Source: JACQLN01 sp049274895
GTDB taxonomy: Bacteria > Patescibacteriota > Minisyncoccia > JACQLN01
Direction of reading: 5' to 3'
Assembly: GCA_049274895.1 (NCBI GenBank)
Contig: JBASTM010000003.1
Coordinates: 1-43,372, forward strand
Length of the DNA: 43,372 bases
Position 1 is the first letter of the stretch. The number at the start of each line of letters is the position of its first letter. The notes under the pieces are model-generated. The model did no database searches. It saw only the letters and a program-made list of their open reading frames with translations, and had not been told where the DNA came from. A program made the position numbers and the translations under genes. Below, piece by piece: positions 7,485-15,166 of the stretch.

Positions 7485-8378
7485 GTGAAGCAGTTTCGAG
7501 TTTTGGTTCTGGTGGTTGCGGTGGTGTCTTTCGGGGCGGTTCCGGCGTTTAGCTGGGAACACACGGAAGATTGGGAGGTTTTCGGTTCTTTTGTGTACAC
7601 TTTCACCGAGGATGATCCCAACAACGACAATCGGATCACCTTCAACAAGTCTTGGCTGATCAGCCGGACGGAACTGGATGAGAATACGGAGGCAGTTGTT
7701 TTTCTGGCGCTTCAAGGCCAAGAGATGCTAGTCCACGACTTTCGGGTTGAGCGCTGTCTGTCTTGGATTGGTTTCGACCGAGTTGTGATCGGCCGGTTTA
7801 TTCCCCCGTTTGGCCGGGAATGGGCGGATGTGAGGTACGATCGTCTGCCCACCGTATTCTATTCGTCCCTCACTGATTCTTTGGTGGCCCGGGACATCGG
7901 CGCGCGGGTGGATATGAGCTACGGCTGGGTTCGGCTTAACTTGGGTTTATTCGCCAGCGATCAAAGGCATGGCAGTTTTTACAAGGAGAGGCACGATAGT
8001 AAATTGCACACCTACCAGCGCTGGCGTCTGGAACTGCCCTACGGTTTTACTCTGGGTACCTCTTACCGCTATGCGCGCACCAGAAACGATCTCTGGGCCG
8101 CCGAAGTGAGTTGGTCCAAACCCGATATGCCCACTTCGGAGTTTGCTGTAGAGGCAGTGCGCTTCGACCGCAAGACCCAGTGGTATTTTCTGTTCTCGCA
8201 GGAGATGTCCGAATACGTTTGGGCGGTGGTGCGTTACGAGGATTTGGTTTCGGGCAACAGAATCACCCCCGGGATCAAAGTGGTGTTGGATCACTTCGAT
8301 CTAAAGGTCAACGCCGTTTTGCCCGGCGACAGCGCCGAACCCAATGTCTTTTTGAGCCAGCTTGTTGTTCGTTACTAA
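7485..8378 (+). CDS. Secreted beta-rich protein resembling an outer-membrane porin
   Basis: 297 aa from GTG (AAGGAGA eight bases upstream). Residues 1-23 form a clear signal peptide (MKQFRVLVLVVAVVSFGAVPAFS). The rest is alternating beta-strands with many aromatic and charged residues: VVIGRFIPPFGREWADVRYDR resembles phosphate-selective porin O/P family strands, and the chain ends LSQLVVRY with a terminal aromatic as in beta-barrel proteins. Patescibacteria are thought to lack an outer membrane, so the location is unexplained. It sits alone between its own promoter and terminator in an accessory insert, and its codon use looks more GC-balanced than its neighbours. Recent transfer is inference. 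Confidence 0.6.
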   Translation: MKQFRVLVLVVAVVSFGAVPAFSWEHTEDWEVFGSFVYTFTEDDPNNDNRITFNKSWLISRTELDENTEAVVFLALQGQEMLVHDFRVERCLSWIGFDRVVIGRFIPPFGREWADVRYDRLPTVFYSSLTDSLVARDIGARVDMSYGWVRLNLGLFASDQRHGSFYKERHDSKLHTYQRWRLELPYGFTLGTSYRYARTRNDLWAAEVSWSKPDMPTSEFAVEAVRFDRKTQWYFLFSQEMSEYVWAVVRYEDLVSGNRITPGIKVVLDHFDLKVNAVLPGDSAEPNVFLSQLVVRY

Positions 8379-8397
8379 AATAGAGATCAGTGCTAGG

Positions 8398-8427
8398 ATC
8401 GTGTTCCGCAAGGAACACGATTTTTTA
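8398..8427 (+). terminator. Intrinsic terminator of the porin-like gene
   Basis: Perfect 10-bp stem ATCGTGTTCC-gcaa-GGAACACGAT followed by TTTTTT. Confidence 0.9.
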
Positions 8428-8429
8428 TT

Positions 8430-8459
8430 AAAAAAAGCTCGTCCAGGAAAGGACGAGCT
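8430..8459 (-). terminator. Leftward intrinsic terminator facing the porin terminator
   Basis: Stem AGCTCGTCC-aggaaa-GGACGAGCT (8436-8459); on the minus strand it is followed by a T-run (plus-strand A-run 8430-8436). It would end a leftward transcript coming from the hairpin array, where no convincing protein gene exists. Confidence 0.8.
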
Positions 8460-8460
8460 G

Positions 8461-9043
8461 TGCGCTTGGCGTTTTTGGCAAGCGCGAGAGTTTGGCACCC
8501 TGTGTTTCCCATTTATTTATTGAAAGAACTATCCATGACTGCGTAAAAAACTAAAGAACTACTGCGAGACGACTGATGTTCCGTCTAGGCCGGAACTTGC
8601 CCATCGGGTTCATCGACCCTTCAGGGTCGAACGACCTATTCCCTCCGATAAAATCCGGAGAGAGAATTTGTTGGATCGGTTCTAGTCGACCGATCTGGTA
8701 ATGTTTGGGTCGGAACCGACCCAACAACTCTTCGCGGTTTTTTTGCCGCGAGATGCCCAGCACCTTATCAAGGCGCCGGAATGTTCTAAGGCATTCCAAT
8801 TTTAATCCCGTAAAGGGACGTGGTCCCAACGGGACTTTACGTCCGGATGCCTCAGAGCTCTAGCCGATTCATCCCTTATGGGGAGATAAAAAGAACAAGT
8901 TATGCCAACAATAACCAGTTGGCACCTGCGCGAACAATTGAACCAGTTAGAACTGATTCAATTTTCGCACTTTGATCTTGAAAAGTAAATGCTTACGATG
9001 TTTAATATATCGCTAAAATCGCATGCGACTTAATCGTCGCATG
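8461..9043 (-). ncRNA. Candidate structured RNA / hairpin array (14 stem-loops)
   Basis: About 580 bp without a credible gene but with consecutive short hairpins: 8462-8485, 8578-8596 (GTTCCG/CGGAAC), 8613-8630 (TCGACCC/GGGTCGA), 8643-8660, 8674-8695 (GATCGGT/ACCGATC), 8705-8724 (TTGGGTCGG/CCGACCCAA), 8732-8751 (TCGCGG/CCGCGA), 8759-8776, 8778-8797 (GGAATG/CATTCC), 8809-8841 (CGTAAAG/CTTTACG), 8870-8885, 8903-8924 (TGCCAAC/GTTGGCA), 8937-8962, 9022-9043 (CATGCGAC/GTCGCATG). The leftward terminator at 8430-8459 suggests a minus-strand transcript; a possible -10 TATATT lies at 9004-9009. It matches no RNA family I recognise (not tmRNA, RNase P, SRP or 6S). Confidence 0.4.
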
Positions 9044-9074
9044 GTTGCTTGGCTTTAGGGGCGTCGTCCGACGG

Positions 9075-9803
9075 TTATTTTTCCGGAGCGGAGTTGTTTT
9101 CCACAGTCGCTCGGCCGTGTTTTTTGGCCCGGGCGTGATTGGAGACCGGAAAGTGATAAGCGATCAGATTAGGCGTGACGTTAAAATCAAAGTCCGGAGA
9201 GTTTTTGTCCGTCACCGCGCGGTTAAATTTTTTTCTTAAATAACGCGCCTGCAGAGCGTAGGATATTTTTTCCAACAACAAACCCGCGCCGGAATAGTCC
9301 AAAATTTTTTCCGTAATTATTTTCACCACCGCGCGGTTCTTGTTTGAAATTAGATTCTCCGAAGAATCGGCCGGCAGTTCTTCGAAATTTTTTATCCACG
9401 AATTTTTTTCCCAAAATTTTTTGATTTCCATCCGGTCGCCCCAGACCGGTTTCATGTTTTTATAAAAACGGGCCCCGACGGCGTCTTGATGCGGCAGGAC
9501 GGGTTCGCGGCTAGAGAGAGAAATATTAAAACAAATTTTGTTTTTAAAATTATTTTTTGTTCTTCTTATTTTAAATATTCTGGTTAACGCTTCCAAAAAA
9601 AATCTGTTTAGCCACAGCCGGTTGTTTTGAGAAACAATTATAAGATCAAGGTCGCTTTCGGGTCGGGGATCGCCCGTCGTTGTTGAACCGGCCAGAAACA
9701 AAGCGCGAGTGTAAGGCGCCATCAACAAAACCGGCAGAAACTTTTTAAGCTCTGCCAGTTTAACTTTAACTTCCGGATTAGAGTTTTTATTCACTGAGTT
9801 CAT
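9075..9803 (-). CDS. Nucleotidyltransferase-domain protein (NTP_transf_2 type)
   Basis: 242 aa. The N-terminal Pol-beta-like nucleotidyltransferase motif is clear: LFLAGSTTTGDPRPESDLDLIIV (about 34-56), with GS(x)nSDLDL metal-binding aspartates. The remainder is helical and basic, without a recognised domain; a C-terminal partner or HEPN-like part could be present. The start overlaps the end of the upstream gene by 17 bp, so the two are probably co-transcribed. The substrate cannot be told from sequence. Confidence 0.75.
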   Translation of the reverse strand: MNSVNKNSNPEVKVKLAELKKFLPVLLMAPYTRALFLAGSTTTGDPRPESDLDLIIVSQNNRLWLNRFFLEALTRIFKIRRTKNNFKNKICFNISLSSREPVLPHQDAVGARFYKNMKPVWGDRMEIKKFWEKNSWIKNFEELPADSSENLISNKNRAVVKIITEKILDYSGAGLLLEKISYALQARYLRKKFNRAVTDKNSPDFDFNVTPNLIAYHFPVSNHARAKKHGRATVENNSAPEK

Positions 9804-11235
9804 CGGAATCGCTACTGTTGTTTATCGCATCAATCGCTTTTAACATAGAACTCTTGGAGGTGGTGATTAAGAGAATATCATCAACTAAAACATACTCCAC
9901 TGTTATGGTGTTTAGAGGCAGGTTTTTATAACGGATGGTCTCGCCTTGGTAAGTACCGGTTTGAAAAGCGGTGGTGGCGGCAGCGCCAGATTTGGCCAGG
10001 ATCATCGGTTTTAAGTCGGCGGCTATAGTTTTTTCCCAAGCTCTAAGCGCGCCGGAAATCATGGTAGCGTCCCCTACTTTTATGGCGAGGCCCAAACGCG
10101 GCCCCCAGCACTGGGGTAAATTATTCTTGGCGCGGGCGCACTCGCTTTGATCAAAAGTGTTGCCGCCAAAACCGAAGATATCAAACTCTGCGGCGAGTTC
10201 TTTACTTACCGCGGCCGGAATTTTTATTTTTAACGCGCTGGTAACATCGGCTAGTGTGGTTGGCAGGGTTGTGGCGGGGTCCGAGGCCGCTATGGCTATT
10301 TTGACTAACTCGTCTGGGCTAATAATATCGCCGGATAAACTAGTCAAACTGCTCGGATCCAAGGTTTGAATGCGGTCGTAATTCAATAAACCTGATGGTT
10401 TCTCCGGTTCGGTGGCTAGAGGTGTTTCCACCGCCGGGGGCAGTAAAGGTTGAAGCTCTGGGGGCGGCGGCAATAATTCTTGAGCCGTGGGCGCGCTGGG
10501 TTCTTGGCGCAAAAAGAACCACCAGATTTCACCGATCACGAAAGTGAGAATCAAGGCTCCCAAAACAGCCATCAAAATTAATTTTTTCTTGGAGCCGCTT
10601 GCCGCTTGTCTCAAGGCCGGAGCGGATTTGGGTAATTGAGGCAGAGGCGGCAAAGCTGCCGGCGGTGCCGGTCTGGGCAGGGGCGGGAGTAAAGGTCGGG
10701 TTTGGCTGGGCGGTAGGTTGCGTGGCGGGGTCGGCCTCTCGACTACGCTCGGGGCCAGCGGGCTAATTGGCAGAGGTGGTGGAGTCAATGGCCTTGGAAT
10801 TGGTGGCGCGGGCCTAAGCGGTGGTCTATCTGTGGGCAGATCCAGGGGAGGCCCGGCTTGAGAAAAAGATTGTGTTTGTCTTGGAAGCGGCATAATTGGC
10901 TGGCTTATCGGCGTATTAAAAGGAGGCCGTGGTTTTGATACTGGCGGCCAGTTGGGTTGGGGTAGGGTTGCCGGAGAAGTTGGGGTTGATTTTGGGGATG
11001 AGCCCGGCGGCGGCAGAGTTATTTTAGGGAAAGATGGTTTTATCTTTTCCTGTGTCGGAGGAGCTGAATTTGTCTCGGTTGGTTTTGATACTGGCGGCGC
11101 TGCAGGCGGCTCAACGGTTATGGGGCTAGAGACGGGGGCTTCGCCTTTTTTTAAGGCCTCAAGATCGCCGGCCATGGTGCGGATGCGGTAGGTCGGCAAA
11201 GTTTGGGGGTTGGAAGTTGTGGGAGCAGCAGACAT
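9787..11235 (-). CDS. Proline-rich bitopic membrane protein of unknown function
   Basis: 482 aa. An N-terminal cytoplasmic region of about 210 residues is extremely proline-rich (PLPRPAPPAALPPLPQLP type). It is followed by a basic KKK and one TM helix (about 218-240, LILMAVLGALILTFVIGEIWWFFL), a second short proline stretch, and a folded extracellular domain of about 230 residues with two cysteines (SECARAKNNLPQCWG). No family recognised. Part of the proline region (SVVERPTPP) is encoded by a short repeat (10738-10758) of the GAGCGTAGTCGA type, so repeats have contributed coding sequence. It is probably expressed with the downstream nucleotidyltransferase gene. Confidence 0.8.
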   Translation of the reverse strand: MSAAPTTSNPQTLPTYRIRTMAGDLEALKKGEAPVSSPITVEPPAAPPVSKPTETNSAPPTQEKIKPSFPKITLPPPGSSPKSTPTSPATLPQPNWPPVSKPRPPFNTPISQPIMPLPRQTQSFSQAGPPLDLPTDRPPLRPAPPIPRPLTPPPLPISPLAPSVVERPTPPRNLPPSQTRPLLPPLPRPAPPAALPPLPQLPKSAPALRQAASGSKKKLILMAVLGALILTFVIGEIWWFFLRQEPSAPTAQELLPPPPELQPLLPPAVETPLATEPEKPSGLLNYDRIQTLDPSSLTSLSGDIISPDELVKIAIAASDPATTLPTTLADVTSALKIKIPAAVSKELAAEFDIFGFGGNTFDQSECARAKNNLPQCWGPRLGLAIKVGDATMISGALRAWEKTIAADLKPMILAKSGAAATTAFQTGTYQGETIRYKNLPLNTITVEYVLVDDILLITTSKSSMLKAIDAINNSSDSDELSE

Positions 11236-11402
11236 TTTATTAAATTACAAATCCCAAAATCCAAATCACAAACAAAAAGTTTAGCGTTAATGGGTAACGA
11301 AACCCGCCTACGGCGGACAAGCCCGTATCGTTTAAGGTTTTACGTTAAACGTAACCGGCTGATGATACGGGCCTCGCAACCCTTGGACTTATTTGCTGTT
11401 TG
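11236..11402. other. Spacer between pnp and the proline-rich gene, with inverted repeat
   Basis: Contains CAAATCCCAAAATCC-type simple repeats (11246-11280) and an inverted repeat GCCCGTATC / GATACGGGC (about 11321-11374) enclosing GTTTAAGG...GTTAAAC. No T-tract is visible, so its role as terminator or processing site is uncertain. Confidence 0.5.
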
Positions 11403-13517
11403 TTATCTGGTGCTTGTATTTTTATTGGCTTGAGCATCTTTCAACGAGAGGTTGATTCTGCCTTCGCTGTCTATATTTTTAACCACCACCGGCACAATGT
11501 CGCCGATTTTAACAATATCTTCAACTTTATTGACGCGGTGAGGCGCCAGCTCGGAAATGTGGATCAAGCCCTGCTGGCCCGGCAGAATCTCGGCGAAAGC
11601 CCCAAAATTGAGTATTCTTACTATTTTGCCCTGAAAAATTTCACCGGGCACCACCTCGTGCGTGATGTTCTTAATCCATTCCAGTGCCTTTTGGGCCGAG
11701 TCGTCGTTTTCGGAGGTGATGAATATCAAACCGCTGTCTTCAATATCTATTGTAACACCAGTGGCGTCGGTTATCTGGTGGATGGTTTTTCCGCCCGAGC
11801 CGATAACATCCCTAATTTTATCAGGATTTATTTTCAAAGTTAAGATCTTAGGTGCATAAGGTGAGAGTTTCTCCCGTGGGGCCGGGATAATTTTGGCCAT
11901 GGCCGAGAGTATTTCCAACCTGGCCGAGCGAGCTTGGGTTAGCACCGCTTCTAAAATTTTAGTAGTCAACCCCGACACCTTAACATCCATCTGCAGAGCA
12001 TTGATGCCGTCGGCCGTGCCGGCCACCTTAAAATCCATATCGCCGTAATGGTCCTCCGGTCCGGCCAAATCGGTGATCACCGTAAATTTTTGGTCGGGAT
12101 TTTTGGTGTCGGCCACAAACAAGCCCATAGCGATGCCGGCCACCGGTTTTTTAATTTTAACGCCTGCGTCCATCAAGGCCAAAGTGGAGCCGCAGACCGA
12201 GGCCATAGAGGTAGAACCGTTGGAGGACAAAATTTCAGTAACCACGCGGATGGTGTAAGGAAATTCTTCTTTGGAGGGAATGATGGGTTCCACAGCCCTT
12301 TCCGATAAAGCGCCGTGGCCGATTTCTCTGCGGCCGGGAAACCCCACTCGCCCCGTTTCACCCGAGGAAAACGGCGGGAAATTATAATGATGAAAGTAAC
12401 GTTTGGTGCCCACAAACTCCATGGTTTCAATAGATTGTTCCAAACCCGGCGCGGCCAAAGTGGCGGCGCACAAAGCTTGGGTTTGGCCTCTTTGGAAAAT
12501 GGCCGAGCCGTGAGTCCGCGGCAGTACGCCGACTTCTATATAAAGCGGCCTGATTTCGTCCATAGCCCGGCCATCCACTCTTTTTTGAGTGGTCAGCGTG
12601 TTTTTATGCATTATTTCATTCAGTTCTTCTTCTAGAAGCGTTTCTGCCTCGGCTAGCGTTTTTTGATTTTTACCCGACTCGGCCAGCCAGCCCAGCAAAT
12701 CTTTTTTTATTTCTTCAACACCGTCGTAATTTTCCCCCGATAATATTTCCGCCAACTTTACTCCCAGCTGGCTTTTAATTTCTTTTCTTAAAGCTTCATC
12801 GGGTTTAGGTACCGGGACGGCAATTTTGCCGCGTCCGACTTCGTCGGCGAATTTATTTTGAAACTCAATAAGCTTTTGGATTTCTTGTTGGGCTTTCTCG
12901 AAAGCCATCACCAAATCACTTTCACTGACTTCGTTGGAACCGCATTCAATCATATTAACCAAATGCTCCGGCCCGGAAACCACCAAATCCAAATCGCCTT
13001 TTTCTCTTTCGGCGTAGCTGGGGTTGGTTATCAGTTGTTTGTTGGAATCGCGTCCGACCCGGACAGCGGCCACGGGGCCGTTCCAAGGGATGCCGGAAAT
13101 AAGAAGCGCCGCGGAAGCCGCGGTTATGGCTGGTATGTCGGGGTCATTTTGGCCGTCAAAAGATAAGGTGGTGAGTATGACTTGAACCTCGTTTCTTAGT
13201 CGGGAATTAAAAAGCGGGCGCAGGGTTCTATCTACCAGCCGGCTGGTTAAAATGGCTTCGTCGGTCGGCCGCCCTTCCCTTTTTACCCAGCGCGAGCCCT
13301 TGATGCGGCCGGCCGCATAGAGCTTTTCGTCAAAGTCCACAGTCAAAGGGAAATAGTTTATGCCTATGCGCTCCGTTTTGGCTATGACCGCCGTGGCTAA
13401 AACCATTGTCTCGCCGTAACTAGCCACTACCGCGCCGTTGGCCTGCCCGGCCAGGCGCCCGGTCTCTAAAACCAGTTTTTTGCCGCCGATTTCAATCTCG
13501 GCTTTTTTTATTTCCAT
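11403..13517 (-). CDS. pnp: Polyribonucleotide nucleotidyltransferase (PNPase)
   Basis: 704 aa, normal length. Phosphorolytic 3'-5' exoribonuclease. Two RNase PH-like domains (GRLAGQANGAVVASYGETMVLATA near the N-terminus; the second contains RTHGSAIFQRGQTQAL, the GRREIGHGALSERAVEP phosphate-binding stretch and SNGSTSMASVCGSTLALMDAGV), a KH domain (about 553-615, IRDVIGSGGKTIHQI) and an S1 domain (about 620-690, GKIVRILNFGAFAEILPGQQGLIHISEL). It follows rpsO and an NYN nuclease gene, extending the widespread rpsO-pnp order. No strong Shine-Dalgarno. Confidence 0.97.
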   Translation of the reverse strand: MEIKKAEIEIGGKKLVLETGRLAGQANGAVVASYGETMVLATAVIAKTERIGINYFPLTVDFDEKLYAAGRIKGSRWVKREGRPTDEAILTSRLVDRTLRPLFNSRLRNEVQVILTTLSFDGQNDPDIPAITAASAALLISGIPWNGPVAAVRVGRDSNKQLITNPSYAEREKGDLDLVVSGPEHLVNMIECGSNEVSESDLVMAFEKAQQEIQKLIEFQNKFADEVGRGKIAVPVPKPDEALRKEIKSQLGVKLAEILSGENYDGVEEIKKDLLGWLAESGKNQKTLAEAETLLEEELNEIMHKNTLTTQKRVDGRAMDEIRPLYIEVGVLPRTHGSAIFQRGQTQALCAATLAAPGLEQSIETMEFVGTKRYFHHYNFPPFSSGETGRVGFPGRREIGHGALSERAVEPIIPSKEEFPYTIRVVTEILSSNGSTSMASVCGSTLALMDAGVKIKKPVAGIAMGLFVADTKNPDQKFTVITDLAGPEDHYGDMDFKVAGTADGINALQMDVKVSGLTTKILEAVLTQARSARLEILSAMAKIIPAPREKLSPYAPKILTLKINPDKIRDVIGSGGKTIHQITDATGVTIDIEDSGLIFITSENDDSAQKALEWIKNITHEVVPGEIFQGKIVRILNFGAFAEILPGQQGLIHISELAPHRVNKVEDIVKIGDIVPVVVKNIDSEGRINLSLKDAQANKNTSTR

Positions 13518-13528
13518 TTCAGATCGTG

Positions 13529-14056
13529 TTAGCCGGTCCTTTTGTTAATATTTTTGCCCAACAAATACTGCGGGCCGGAAGCCAAGTCGGTAAACATATC
13601 GGCTTCTTCTATCAGTTTGCCGGAAGCGCTTCTTTCAAAAGCCATAACCTCCACCTGCAGGCCGCTGTTGAATTTTAAGTATTCCACTAAGGGCACAAAG
13701 TCGCCATCGCCCGTTACTAGAACAATGGCATCCAGTGTGTGGGACAACCGCACCGCGTCCACTGCCATGCCCACATCCCAATCGCCCTTTTTCATCCCAC
13801 CTGGGAAAATCTGCAGGTCTTTGACCCTCATTTCTATGCCCAATTTAGTCAGGACTTCGAAAAAAGATTTTTCTTCGCCGCTTTCGGTTTTAATCACATA
13901 AGCAATGGCCCGCACCAACTTGCGGCCGCTGATGGCTGATTTCAAAACTTCTTTAAAATTTACTCGGCTGGAATAAATGTTGCGGGCGGAATGGTAAAGA
14001 TTTTGTACATCTATCAACACCCCCACCCTTTGTTCTTTATGTTTGATAACGCTCAT
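13529..14056 (-). CDS. NYN/LabA-type PIN-like domain protein
   Basis: 175 aa, a single NYN (DUF88) domain. Acidic active-site residues are visible in RVGVLIDVQNLYHSA (Asp16 region), KGDWDVGMAVDAVRLS and LVTGDGDFVPLVEYL, the expected aspartate set of this predicted metal-dependent ribonuclease fold. It overlaps rpsO by 4 bp (ATGA) and ends 12 bp before pnp, so it lies inside the rpsO-pnp unit. A role in RNA processing with PNPase is inference from position. Confidence 0.88.
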   Translation of the reverse strand: MSVIKHKEQRVGVLIDVQNLYHSARNIYSSRVNFKEVLKSAISGRKLVRAIAYVIKTESGEEKSFFEVLTKLGIEMRVKDLQIFPGGMKKGDWDVGMAVDAVRLSHTLDAIVLVTGDGDFVPLVEYLKFNSGLQVEVMAFERSASGKLIEEADMFTDLASGPQYLLGKNINKRTG

Positions 14057-14319
14057 TTCTTTAGCCCTAATTTGCGAATCAGGGAATTATATTTTTTCTC
14101 GTCGTTTTTGGATAAATAGTCTAATAAACTTTTTCTTTTAGCCACCATTTTGAGCAGTCCTCGGCGGGAGTGGTTATCTTTGGGGTGTTTTTTTAGATGC
14201 AAAGCCAGCCGATTTATTTCCTCGGTGACTACGGCCACTTGGACACTGGCCGATCCCGTATCTTTTTCGTGATCTTGAAAGGATTTGATTAATTTCTCCT
14301 TTTGTTTTGTAGTAAGCAT
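14053..14319 (-). CDS. rpsO: 30S ribosomal protein S15
   Basis: Start chosen at MLTTKQKEKL (14319), giving 88 aa, matching the usual 88-89. It binds 16S rRNA in the platform. The sequence shows the family pattern GSASVQVAVVTEEINRLALHLKKHPKDNHSRRGLLKMVAKRKSLLDYL. The reading frame can be extended four residues upstream, but the extension is not family-like. First gene of the rpsO-NYN-pnp unit; it is preceded by an AT-rich region where its promoter must lie. Confidence 0.96.
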   Translation of the reverse strand: MLTTKQKEKLIKSFQDHEKDTGSASVQVAVVTEEINRLALHLKKHPKDNHSRRGLLKMVAKRKSLLDYLSKNDEKKYNSLIRKLGLKK

Positions 14320-14331
14320 AAACCAACACAC

Positions 14332-14568
14332 CGAATATATGGATATTCGTTTTCGGTTGCTTTAATTCATTTTTTTAATGTTAACACCCCTTTATATTTT
14401 TAGCAAATCTATTGATTATATACTTATACATTTGGTTATACACAGCGTCACACACGACTGTACCCTTATACCCTCCCCCATCCTATAACCTATAATATAT
14501 CATCAAAATGCTGGAGCATGATAGTGAATAATTACAAGTGATTATATTATTATAATATTTAGTAGATA
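14332..14568. other. AT-rich region with DnaA-box match; possible origin
   Basis: 237 bp without a gene, very AT-rich. Contains TTATACACA (14437-14445), an exact match to the DnaA-box consensus TTATNCACA, near-matches such as TTATACATT (14424), a small hairpin CGAATAT-atgg-ATATTCG (14342-14359), and stretches like ATTATATTATTATAATATT that could unwind. It adjoins a gene holding three parS-like sites. An origin role is inference; no dnaA or dnaN is in the window. Confidence 0.35.
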
Positions 14569-15027
14569 TTAATAGATAGCGGATTTCAAATGTTTGACTT
14601 TTGCTTTTCTTTTATTGGTATCTAACTCCACCAATATAGCATCTATTTGCCACTCTATGTCTGGATTTATGCCCTTTTCTGAAATGTATAATTGACATGT
14701 TCTGATAAGTTTTCTTTGTTTATTTGAGGTTAAGTTGTCTTCTGGTGTCAGAAAATTGGTATTTTTTAATGTTTTTACTTCCACAAACACTAATTTGTTA
14801 TCATTTGTTCCACGTGGAACATTTCTTATGCCTCTGTTCCACGTGGAACATAACAAGTTGAGTATAGATTCCTTTTTTGAGCAAATAATATCTATCTCGC
14901 CCCATTTTCTTTTAAAATTCCTTTCTAATATCTCGTAACCTTTCTGTTTTAGAAAACGACAAGCGACATTTTCTCCAATTTTACCTATTTTTATATGATT
15001 TGAGAGTTTTTGTTCCACGTAGAACAT
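14569..15027 (-). CDS. YraN/UPF0102-family predicted endonuclease carrying parS-like insertions
   Basis: 152 aa (family usually about 120). The restriction-endonuclease-like fold is shown by KIGENVACRFLKQKGYEILERNFKRKWGEIDIIC and LVFVEVKTL, the conserved E, D and E-x-K residues. The enlarged middle (about 56-77) contains residues encoded directly by two TGTTCCACGTGGAACA palindromes (CSTWN and VPRG); the start codon and residues 1-5 (MFYVE) overlap a third. Its function in other bacteria is unclear, possibly DNA repair or transformation. Transcribed leftward, divergent from the 15167 gene. Confidence 0.85.
   Translation of the reverse strand: MFYVEQKLSNHIKIGKIGENVACRFLKQKGYEILERNFKRKWGEIDIICSKKESILNLLCSTWNRGIRNVPRGTNDNKLVFVEVKTLKNTNFLTPEDNLTSNKQRKLIRTCQLYISEKGINPDIEWQIDAILVELDTNKRKAKVKHLKSAIY
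14806..14821. promoter_or_regulatory. parS-like site 1
   Basis: TGTTCCACGTGGAACA, a perfect 16-bp palindrome that fits the chromosomal parS pattern TGTTNCACGTGNAACA bound by ParB/Spo0J. Confidence 0.75.
14835..14850. promoter_or_regulatory. parS-like site 2
   Basis: Second exact TGTTCCACGTGGAACA, 13 bp from site 1. Confidence 0.75.
15011..15026. promoter_or_regulatory. parS-like site 3 (one mismatch)
   Basis: TGTTCCACGTAGAACA; it covers the yraN-like start codon, so ParB binding could also affect expression of that gene (inference). Confidence 0.6.
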
Positions 15028-15145
15028 TATTATTGTAGTAAGCAGGCAGTATCACAAGTAACATTAGTCTAATTAAGTCTAGTATGAAAGTATTACAAGA
15101 TAATGCTGGAGCTTGAAGATGGATGAGGGATAGTGAAAATGGTGG

Positions 15146-15151
15146 TATAAT
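15146..15151 (+). promoter_or_regulatory. Extended -10 of the PaaX/Cas2-like gene
   Basis: TATAAT preceded by GGTGG, 15 bp before the ATG at 15167. No good -35 (TTGAAG at 15113 is too far). It predicts a leader of only about 8 nt, without Shine-Dalgarno. Confidence 0.55.
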
Positions 15152-15166
15152 TTACTTAAACTTAAA

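Noticed and set aside
8551..8829. 92-codon open frame on the minus strand within the hairpin array
   Set aside because: It starts at TTG without Shine-Dalgarno, every 20-30 bp is palindromic and the product has no recognisable domain; RNA or DNA structure explains the sequence better, though translation cannot be excluded.
8461..9043. tmRNA, RNase P RNA, 6S or SRP RNA in the hairpin region
   Set aside because: No tRNA-like ends or CCA for tmRNA, no conserved RNase P core sequences, no long 6S-like single hairpin and no SRP Alu/S-domain motifs.
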